A DNA stretch of 9,114 nucleotides from Desulfovibrio sp. (GTDB taxonomy: Bacteria; Desulfobacterota; Desulfovibrionia; Desulfovibrionales; Desulfovibrionaceae), in the NCBI GenBank assembly GCA_028708195.1, contig JAQVZK010000076.1:1-9114 (forward strand). Reading direction: 5' to 3'. A program made the position numbers and the translations under genes. Positions 1 through 5,030 of this stretch are shown piece after piece; position 1 is the stretch's first letter; each line of letters opens with the position of its first letter. The notes beneath the pieces are model-generated. The model was not told where the DNA came from, ran no database searches, and saw only the letters and a list, made by a program, of their open reading frames with translations.

Positions 1-207
1 ATGCTTCGCCTTGCGGTCACGGCTGACGGATTTCTCAAACAGATGGTCCGTAACATGGCTGGCCTTTTGGCCGCCTGCGGCCAGGGCAAAGTGCAAGCCG
101 AGCAGATCCCTGCCCTCTTGGCCGCCCTTGACCGAAGGGCCATGCCTTCAGTGACGGCCCCACCGGAAGGCCTGGCTCTCGTGCTCGTGGAGTACCCCGC
201 GGAGTGA
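1..207 (+). CDS. truA: tRNA pseudouridine synthase A, C-terminal part (5' end outside window)
   Basis: This frame is open from the first base to a TGA at 205-207 and gives 68 residues that match the end of TruA, which isomerises uridine to pseudouridine at positions 38-40 in the anticodon stem-loop of many tRNAs. The family signature GFLKQMVRNMAG lies at residues 10-21, and the typical closing segment TAPPEGLALVLVEY at residues 52-65. TruA is usually about 250-270 residues, so roughly three quarters, including the catalytic Asp, lies left of the window. The ATG at position 1 is most likely an internal Met and not the start. No clear intrinsic terminator follows the stop codon. The identification rests on motif recognition in a short fragment, but the motif is distinctive. 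Confidence 0.9.
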   Translation: MLRLAVTADGFLKQMVRNMAGLLAACGQGKVQAEQIPALLAALDRRAMPSVTAPPEGLALVLVEYPAE

Positions 208-490
208 TTCTGCCCAAAAGTTTTTTGATCAAGACATCATCCCCCCGCCTTCGCCTTTTTCTCAGCTTTATCTTTTGCATGCCCCAAAAAATTATACCGA
301 CCGTAACTTGAGCCTAACAGTCTGAATTTAAAGCTCCCTTAAAAATTTTGGCTGTCTGGGCAAAAATTTTACGCTGCGCAAGAAAAAAAAAATATTGTCT
401 AGAAAAGCTTTAACCCAAAGAAATTCTAGGAATTTAGGTTTTTTTTCAATTTTTTGGCATTTTCTGGTTAAAATTTTTGCACGATAATGC
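208..490. other. AT-rich intergenic DNA upstream of the porin promoter
   Basis: No gene is visible here. From about 285 onward the base composition changes sharply to AT-rich, with many A- and T-tracts (a run of ten A at 383-392, eight T at 439-446, seven T at about 449-455). Such phased or clustered tracts often bend DNA or act as UP elements next to strong promoters; that is an inference here. Two inverted repeats are visible: GCAAAAATTTTA at 360-371 against TAAAATTTTTGC at 469-480, and CTAGAA at 399-404 against TTCTAG at 424-429. Either could be an operator, but AT-rich sequence produces such matches easily. Confidence 0.55.
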
Positions 491-519
491 TTGCAATGTG
501 TCCGGGCCTTTCCTATAGT
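491..519 (+). promoter_or_regulatory. sigma70-type promoter of the porin gene
   Basis: A -35 box TTGCAA (491-496, four of six consensus bases) and a -10 box TATAGT (514-519, five of six) are separated by an optimal 17 bases. Transcription would start near 526 and leave a leader of about 75 nucleotides before the porin ATG at 600. The long A/T tracts just upstream fit a strong promoter with UP-like activation. No other pairing of boxes in the gap scores as well by eye. Confidence 0.65.
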
Positions 520-599
520 TGCCTCGAAGCGGACAACCGCTCCACAGGCGTGTACAGCAAAAACGTGCCCTTTTAGGGCAAAATAAAGGAAGGTTAACC

Positions 600-2141
600 A
601 TGAAAAAGATCGCTACTCTTCTGTTGGCGGCCGGCTTGGTGTTCGGCGCTGCCACAGGCGCCAGCGCCATTGATTTCAAGGCCAAGGGCCAGTGGATCAT
701 GAGCTTTGACTACGGCATGAACGGCAACTTCACCGGCGGCAATGGCAAGACCGGTTACAACGGCAGCGAAGACGAATTCGAAGCCAACCAGCGCGTACGC
801 CTGCAGTTGGACGCCGTTGCTTCTGCATCCCTGTCCGGTACCGTGTTCTTCGAAATTGGCAAGACCACCTGGGGCAAGAACAGCGACGGCGGCGCCCTTG
901 GCGCCGACAGCAACCAGGCCATCAAGCTGAAGAACGCCTACATTGACTGGCTCGTTCCCCAGACCGACCTGAAGGTGCGTATGGGCATCCAGGGCATGGC
1001 CCTGCCCAGCTTCACCACCGGCAGCAACGTGTTCAACGACGACGTGGCTGGCATCACCGCCTCCTACCAGTTCAACGAAAACGTTGGCGTGACCGCTCTG
1101 TGGGCTCGCCCCTGGAATGACAATTACAATGGCGACAGGAACACCGGCAACAAGAACCATGATAACTTCATGGACAACGTGGACGTTGCCGCCCTGCTCG
1201 TGCCCTTGACCTTTGACGGCGTGAAAGTGACCCCTTGGCTCATGTACTCTGCCATTGGTTCCAATGCCTTCCGTGGTGGAAACGACTTCATTGCCAATGG
1301 CAAGAGCAAAGATTTCGGCACCTCCTGGAAGTACCCCGCTGCCGGTATGTTCCCCGTGGGTGGCGCCCACCACAAGGACGGCACCCCTGCTGGCAAAAAG
1401 CTGGACCAGTACGGCAACGCCATCTGGGCTGGCCTGACCGGCGAAGTGACCATGTTTGACCCCATCCGCATCGCGTGGGATTTCAACTACGGTTCCGCTT
1501 CCTTTGATGACAGCCGCCTGAACCGTTCCGGTTGGCTGGCTTCTCTGCTTGCCGAATACAAGCTTGACTGGGCCATCCCCGGCATCTACGGCTGGTACGG
1601 CTCCGGTGACGACAGCAACCCCGCCAACGGCTCCGAGCGTATGCCCAGCCTGAGCGTGAACAACAATAACAACGGCTTCTCCAACTTCGCCTTCAACGGC
1701 AACCCCTACATCGCCCGCGAAGCCACCCTTGGCTACAGCATGGCTGGCACCTGGGGCGTGGGCGCGCGCTTGAAGGACATGAGCTTCCTGGAAGACCTGA
1801 AGCACACCTTCCGCTTGAACCTCATCGGCGGCACCAACAGCCCCTCCATGGCCAAAAAGATGTCCAGGGCCACTTGGGGCGACGCTCTTGCTGCCAACAG
1901 CAGCACCAGCACTATCGGCATGGATCCCCTGTACATGACCACCATGGACTACGCTCTGGAAATTGGCCTGACCAACTCCTACCAGATGTACGAAAACTTC
2001 ACCGTCATGCTTGACGCCGCCTATCTGGCTACCTGGCTTGACCAGTCCAAGTCCGTGTGGGGCAACAGCAAGATGAACGGCAAGACCGACGAAGTTCGTG
2101 ATCCCTGGAACGTCAACGTGAGCTTCGTGTACTCTTTCTAA
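600..2141 (+). CDS. Outer-membrane homotrimeric porin, Desulfovibrio type
   Basis: The 513-residue product begins with a classical signal peptide: MKK, a hydrophobic stretch from about residue 4 to 16, and an AxA-type cleavage site at ASA|IDF (residues 21-23). The mature part alternates polar and aromatic/hydrophobic residues as beta-barrel strands do, has Gly/Asn/Asp-rich loops, no cysteine, and ends in ...NVSFVYSF; a terminal Phe is the usual outer-membrane assembly signal. This matches the abundant trimeric porins of Desulfovibrio that let small solutes cross the outer membrane. The start is ATG 600, with AAGGAAGG at 586-593 six bases upstream; an in-frame TTG at 519 lies inside the -10 box and is unlikely. 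A small hairpin (TGCCC 566-570 with GGGCA 576-580) sits just before the ribosome binding site. Codon choice (AAC, GGC, CTG, AAG) is strongly biased, fitting high expression. Substrate specificity cannot be read from sequence. Confidence 0.9.
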   Translation: MKKIATLLLAAGLVFGAATGASAIDFKAKGQWIMSFDYGMNGNFTGGNGKTGYNGSEDEFEANQRVRLQLDAVASASLSGTVFFEIGKTTWGKNSDGGALGADSNQAIKLKNAYIDWLVPQTDLKVRMGIQGMALPSFTTGSNVFNDDVAGITASYQFNENVGVTALWARPWNDNYNGDRNTGNKNHDNFMDNVDVAALLVPLTFDGVKVTPWLMYSAIGSNAFRGGNDFIANGKSKDFGTSWKYPAAGMFPVGGAHHKDGTPAGKKLDQYGNAIWAGLTGEVTMFDPIRIAWDFNYGSASFDDSRLNRSGWLASLLAEYKLDWAIPGIYGWYGSGDDSNPANGSERMPSLSVNNNNNGFSNFAFNGNPYIAREATLGYSMAGTWGVGARLKDMSFLEDLKHTFRLNLIGGTNSPSMAKKMSRATWGDALAANSSTSTIGMDPLYMTTMDYALEIGLTNSYQMYENFTVMLDAAYLATWLDQSKSVWGNSKMNGKTDEVRDPWNVNVSFVYSF

Positions 2142-2166
2142 GAGAACAGAACTCTAGTTTCGCTAT

Positions 2167-2194
2167 AAAAGGGGAGCCGCAAGGCTCCCCTTTT
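2167..2194 (+). terminator. Intrinsic terminator of the porin gene
   Basis: A perfect 8-bp GC-rich stem GGGGAGCC (2171-2178) / GGCTCCCC (2183-2190) closes on a GCAA tetraloop (GNRA class, 2179-2182). It is extended by AAAA (2167-2170) pairing with TTTT (2191-2194), which also serves as the U-tract. It lies 25 bases after the porin stop. The A-flank and T-flank make it potentially bidirectional. Confidence 0.93.
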
Positions 2195-2229
2195 CGGTGT
2201 CTGCCACCCTCTCACGGCGTCTGCCACCC
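2195..2229. repeat. Short tandem direct repeat, 20-base period
   Basis: CGGTGTCTGCCACCC at 2195-2209 recurs as CGGCGTCTGCCACCC at 2215-2229, with one mismatch. The repeat starts immediately after the terminator. It is only two copies and has no evident function; it may be a local duplication by slippage. Confidence 0.7.
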
Positions 2230-2458
2230 ACCACCGGGCAGCTACACACAGCATTTCATCCCTCAACTCTCCCCTTGGCCTGCCCTTCGATTTTTCTGCA
2301 ACTTGCGGTTCCATCCTCTTAACAACATGGTCATGCCCCCAGGCCAGCCTTTGATTTTCCCTCCTACCACGTCAGGGACAGCCCTCGCAGCCCTCAATGC
2401 TACACTGCCCCCCGCAACCCGCACTCTTTATGTTGGCAAGTTTGCCAAGGGTGGTTAT
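2230..2458. other. Intergenic region upstream of uvrC
   Basis: With the two preceding elements this makes a 317-base gap between the porin stop and the chosen uvrC start. The uvrC frame stays open back to a TTG at 2303, but the extra 52 residues are Pro/Thr-rich and unlike any UvrC start I know. I found no convincing -35/-10 pair. The notable structure is the palindrome next to the uvrC ribosome binding site, listed separately. Confidence 0.5.
2433..2448. promoter_or_regulatory. Palindrome overlapping the uvrC ribosome binding site
   Basis: TTGGCAA (2433-2439) and TTGCCAA (2442-2448) form a perfect 7-bp inverted repeat with two central bases. In RNA it would fold as a 6-bp stem with loop AGTT. 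Its right arm shares bases 2447-2448 with the probable Shine-Dalgarno AAGGG (2447-2451). It could be a protein-binding site or a small hairpin affecting translation; the sequence alone does not decide. Confidence 0.4.
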
Positions 2459-4531
2459 ATGGTGGGCATGCAGAAACCGGAATCCGCAACTATCCCACTC
2501 TCGCCCGGCGTATACCTTTACAAGGATGACCGAGGCCGCATCATCTACGTTGGCAAGGCACGCGTACTACGGCGCAGGGTACTTTCCTACTTCAGGCCTG
2601 ACGGCCTGCCCGCCAAAACCAGAGCCATGCTCTCGCACGCCAACAGTATTGAATACCTGACAACCACCACAGAGAAAGAGGCCCTGCTTCTGGAGGCCAG
2701 CCTCATCAAGAAGCACAGGCCGCGCTATAACATCGTACTGCGCGACGACAAGCAGTATGTTCTGTTCCGCCTGAACACCAGGCACGACTTTCCCCGGCTT
2801 GAAATTGTACGCCAGGCCCGCCGCGATGGAGCACGCTATTTTGGCCCCTTCACTTCGGCATTATCAGCTCGCGAAACCTGGAAGATCATCCACCGCGCCT
2901 TTGCCCTTCGCCGCTGCTCCGACAAGGCCATGAAAAACCGTGTGCGCGCCTGCCTGTACCATTTTATGGGCCAGTGCCCAGCACCCTGTATGGGCATGGT
3001 CACCCCGCAGGAATACAATGAAAATGTGCGCAAGGTCTGTGATCTTTTGCAGGGACGCGCCGTGCCCCTGCTGGACAGTCTGCGCGCGGCCATGAATCAG
3101 GCGTCGGAGGATCTGGAGTTTGAAAAAGCCGCTGTTTTGCGCGACCAGATTCAGGCTGTGGAGCGCACGGTAGAGCGCCAGGCCGCCGTACTGCCCGGTG
3201 GTGGCGATATGGACGCCGTGGGACTTTTTCCCGCAGACAAGGGCCTTGCCCTTGGCATTATCTTCGTTCGTAGCGGCGCAGTCACTGACGGCCGCTCCTT
3301 CTACTGGCCCGGGCTGACCTTTGAAGACGCCCCCGAACTGCTCTGGAGCTTTGTGAGCCAGTACTACAGTCAGGTTACCCCGCCGCCCAGAATCCTGCTG
3401 CCCTGGCTGCCGGCAGACGCCGAAGATGCAGTCAGTGAAGACTGCCTTGAACCTGTGACATATGAAGTAATTCCCCCCACAGGCAAGATGCCCCCCCATA
3501 AGGCACCGCAGCCTGAAGCTATGGACGTGCCTTCGACCAAAGGATTTTCGGGTGTGCCGCCCTTGGCAGCAACTGAATCAACCCCGGCCCAGTCCTTTGG
3601 CAGCGCGCCTTCTTCTTCCGGTCCTCCTTCTCCTCTCTCACCTTCTTCTCCCCCTGCTTTCTCCACAGGGCGCGAACTGCTGGAACAAACCCTGACCGAC
3701 CGCCGCAACGGTGCTGTACGCATTGTTCCGCCACAGAATGCGGGGGACAATCAGCTTGTGGACATGGCCCAGGCCAACGCCAGAGAAGAAGCGCGACGCC
3801 AGGAACAAAAATCGGAACTCGGCATTCTTGACCGGCTGGCGCGCTCGCTGCACCTTGCAGGGCCGCCGCACCGCATCGAATGCGTGGACGTCTCACACAT
3901 GGGCGGTCAGCAAACACGCGTGGGCATGGTGGTTTTTGAAGAAGGCCAGCCAGCGCACTCCCAATACCGAGCCTATGCCATGCCAGACAGCGGCGATGAC
4001 TACGCAACCCTGTACGCATGGGTGGCACGCAGGCTTGAAAGCGGCCCTCCGTGGCCAGACCTGCTGCTCATCGACGGTGGGCGCGGCCAACTGCGCACCA
4101 TACAACGCGCCTTGAATGAAGCGGGACAGCCAGACCTTTTCGCTCTGGCGGCCATTGCCAAGGCCAGGGATGAACAGGGCCACGCCGACCGCCGGGCAGG
4201 AAACGTGGCAGACCGCATTTTTGTGCCCGACAGGGCCAATCCCCTGCCCCTGCGTGAAGGCGGACCGGAACTGCTGTTCCTGCAAAACGTGCGCGACGCC
4301 ACACACCGCTTTGCCATTGGCCGTCACCGCAAGGCAAAACGCGGCGCTGCACTTTCCGGCGAACTCATGCGCCTGCCCGGCATCGGCCCGGCCACGGCCC
4401 GGCTCTTATGGGACCGCTTCGGCAGCGTTGAAGCCATGTGCGCAGCCAGCAAAGAAGACCTGTGCGGCCTGCCCGGCATAGGCGCGGCCAAAGCAGCCCT
4501 GCTGCTGGAAAAACTGGCTGGACTGCATTAG
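2459..4531 (+). CDS. uvrC: UvrABC excinuclease subunit C
   Basis: UvrC makes both incisions around UvrB-bound DNA lesions in nucleotide excision repair. From ATG 2459 the protein has 690 residues (E. coli about 610). Domain order is complete. The GIY-YIG nuclease (3' incision) has GVYLY at 17-21, YVGKAR at 30-35 and the likely metal-binding E79. A four-cysteine cluster C153-x11-C165-x7-C173-x3-C177 has the spacing reported to hold an Fe-S cluster in E. coli UvrC. A UVR/UvrB-binding helix pair spans about 205-240. The RNase H-like nuclease (5' incision) has IECVDVSH with D477, DD at 513-514, LIDGG with D539, and H616. A tandem helix-hairpin-helix DNA-binding tail (PGIG twice) runs from about 637 to 690. 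The start is chosen because AAGGG (2447-2451) lies 7 bases upstream; ATG 2468 is an alternative, and TTG 2303 would add an unlikely leader. The excess length is mostly a Pro/Ser-rich insertion at about 340-402. All catalytic residues appear present, so it should be active. Confidence 0.95.
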   Translation: MVGMQKPESATIPLSPGVYLYKDDRGRIIYVGKARVLRRRVLSYFRPDGLPAKTRAMLSHANSIEYLTTTTEKEALLLEASLIKKHRPRYNIVLRDDKQYVLFRLNTRHDFPRLEIVRQARRDGARYFGPFTSALSARETWKIIHRAFALRRCSDKAMKNRVRACLYHFMGQCPAPCMGMVTPQEYNENVRKVCDLLQGRAVPLLDSLRAAMNQASEDLEFEKAAVLRDQIQAVERTVERQAAVLPGGGDMDAVGLFPADKGLALGIIFVRSGAVTDGRSFYWPGLTFEDAPELLWSFVSQYYSQVTPPPRILLPWLPADAEDAVSEDCLEPVTYEVIPPTGKMPPHKAPQPEAMDVPSTKGFSGVPPLAATESTPAQSFGSAPSSSGPPSPLSPSSPPAFSTGRELLEQTLTDRRNGAVRIVPPQNAGDNQLVDMAQANAREEARRQEQKSELGILDRLARSLHLAGPPHRIECVDVSHMGGQQTRVGMVVFEEGQPAHSQYRAYAMPDSGDDYATLYAWVARRLESGPPWPDLLLIDGGRGQLRTIQRALNEAGQPDLFALAAIAKARDEQGHADRRAGNVADRIFVPDRANPLPLREGGPELLFLQNVRDATHRFAIGRHRKAKRGAALSGELMRLPGIGPATARLLWDRFGSVEAMCAASKEDLCGLPGIGAAKAALLLEKLAGLH
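3476..3664 (+). other. Low-complexity Pro/Ser-rich insertion within uvrC
   Basis: About 63 residues (340-402 of UvrC) are rich in Pro, Ser, Ala and Gly, lack predicted secondary structure by eye, and separate the central region from the RNase H-like nuclease half. Conserved family sequence resumes at GRELLEQTL. The DNA from about 3608 to 3662 is almost all pyrimidine, with repeated CCTTCTTC-like units, which suggests growth by replication slippage. It keeps the reading frame, so it is likely a flexible linker and not a disruption. Confidence 0.8.
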
Positions 4532-4685
4532 GGGGGCTGGAAACATTTTGTGTGGGAGGGACCCTTTTGCAAAAGGGTCGCCTCCCCCACACCCCCACCC
4601 CCTAAAACTCTTATTATTGGTTTCGTTGGTTACAAAAGGCCGCCTGGACGGGCAAGGGTTGACTGCACGCTAGGGGGGCTGGAAA
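4521..4685. repeat. Direct repeats GACTGCA..TAGGGGGGCTGGAAA bracketing the post-uvrC segment
   Basis: TAGGGGGGCTGGAAA occurs at 4529-4543, where its TAG is the uvrC stop codon, and again exactly at 4671-4685. Both copies are preceded by GACTGCA (4521-4527 and 4661-4667), with one intervening base in the first and three in the second. The copies are about 140 bases apart and enclose the first hairpin element. Each copy also stands a short distance upstream of a strong hairpin (4551 and 4709). Confidence 0.75.
4551..4591 (+). terminator. Repeat-type hairpin after uvrC, probable terminator
   Basis: The core GACCCTTTTGCAAAAGGGTC (4560-4579) is a perfect 20-base palindrome. It is extended by TGTGGGAGG (4551-4559) pairing, with a two-base bulge, to CCTCCCCCACA (4581-4591). 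It lies 19 bases after the uvrC stop. A C-rich run, not a T-tract, follows, so it is not a standard terminator; it may end or protect the uvrC transcript. Twenty bases of it (4554-4573) recur with one mismatch at 9095-9114, so it is a dispersed element. Similar elements are, as I recall, frequent in Desulfovibrio. Confidence 0.65.
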
Positions 4686-4708
4686 AGAATGAAGACTCTA
4701 TTGCAAGG
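4592..4708. other. Intergenic segment between the two post-uvrC hairpins
   Basis: I see no gene here. It begins with a C-rich stretch (continuing 4581-4602) that would be G-rich on the opposite strand, passes through ordinary sequence without a clear promoter, and contains the second copy of TAGGGGGGCTGGAAA (4671-4685). A short open frame from 4550 to 4750 reads through both hairpins and is not credible as a protein. Confidence 0.5.
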
Positions 4709-4747
4709 AGCTGTCGTGCCCTGTGGGCACGACAGCTTTTCTTTTCC
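4709..4747 (+). terminator. Strong intrinsic terminator
   Basis: A perfect 13-bp stem AGCTGTCGTGCCC (4709-4721) / GGGCACGACAGCT (4725-4737) with a TGT loop is followed by TTTCTTTTCC. Polarity is + strand only, since no T-run follows on the other strand. It lies about 180 bases after the uvrC stop with a first hairpin between, so it either backs up uvrC termination or ends a small untranslated RNA. Confidence 0.85.
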
Positions 4748-4899
4748 TGAGTTTGGGGGCGGTTATATTATGCATTGGGCGGCGCGCTCACGCACCGCCC
4801 AGACGGACCCTCCTCCGCGCAAGCGGCCCACCCCCATATACCCTGACCGGGGTTTTGCTTTTTGCATGAAAATATGTACTGATTATTCCATGATAGGCA
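4748..4899. other. Intergenic region upstream of the chaperone operon
   Basis: No gene is recognisable. At 4777-4800 a GC-rich hairpin can form: GGGCGG and CCGCCC arms, one C-A mismatch, then GCG/CGC with a CTCA loop. No T-tract follows it, so it is not a terminator. From about 4850 the sequence becomes AT-rich, as expected of a promoter-proximal region. CCCCATAT at 4832-4839 resembles a sigma32 -10 box but has no matching -35 element. Confidence 0.45.
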
Positions 4900-4930
4900 T
4901 TGACCTTAGTTATTGCGGCCTTATTCTTGC
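4900..4930 (+). promoter_or_regulatory. Candidate promoter of the cbpA-cbpM-clpB operon
   Basis: TTGACC (4900-4905, five of six -35 consensus bases) and TATTCT (4922-4927, four of six) are 16 bases apart. Transcription would begin near 4934 and give a leader of about 97 nucleotides. The same DNA can be read as a sigma54-like site: GG at 4917-4918 and GC at 4929-4930 are exactly 10 bases apart, with TTGCAT at the -12 element, although the -24 box (CGGCCT) is poor. No CIRCE or clear sigma32 site is visible, which is notable for a chaperone operon. Confidence 0.35.
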
Positions 4931-4954
4931 ATATTGAGACCCGCATACACATAA

Positions 4955-4988
4955 GTTCAAGCCGTCGGCCCCAACCACCGACCTGAAC
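4955..4988. promoter_or_regulatory. Compound dyad in the cbpA leader
   Basis: Outer arms GTTCA (4955-4959) and TGAAC (4984-4988) enclose inner arms GTCGG (4964-4968) and CCGAC (4978-4982). The spacers are four bases on the left and one on the right. In RNA this folds as two 5-bp helices separated by an asymmetric internal loop, about 42 bases before the cbpA ATG. It could be an operator, a leader structure or chance. Confidence 0.35.
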
Positions 4989-5030
4989 CACAGTGATAAC
5001 GGGAGTACGATTCGCACGGGGGAGCATAGA

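Noticed and set aside
519..599. TTG start giving a 27-residue longer porin
   Set aside because: It falls in the -10 box, lacks a ribosome binding site, and would bury the signal peptide that starts cleanly at ATG 600.
594..1805. 403-codon open frame on the minus strand across the porin gene
   Set aside because: It is a mirror of the strongly biased porin codons, is dominated by V/A/G/H, has no ribosome binding site or recognisable domain, and the + strand has a signal peptide and proper signals.
2303..2458. TTG start extending UvrC by 52 residues
   Set aside because: The extension is low-complexity, has no ribosome binding site, and UvrC proteins normally begin just before the GIY-YIG motif, as from ATG 2459.
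4832..4839. CCCCATAT as a sigma32 -10 box for cbpA
   Set aside because: No CTTGAA-like -35 element lies 12-16 bases upstream, and the resulting leader would be nearly 190 bases.
4550..4937. Two small open frames (4550-4750 and 4689-4937) as possible genes
   Set aside because: Both translate through hairpins or terminators and repeat sequence, with no convincing ribosome binding site or familiar protein features.
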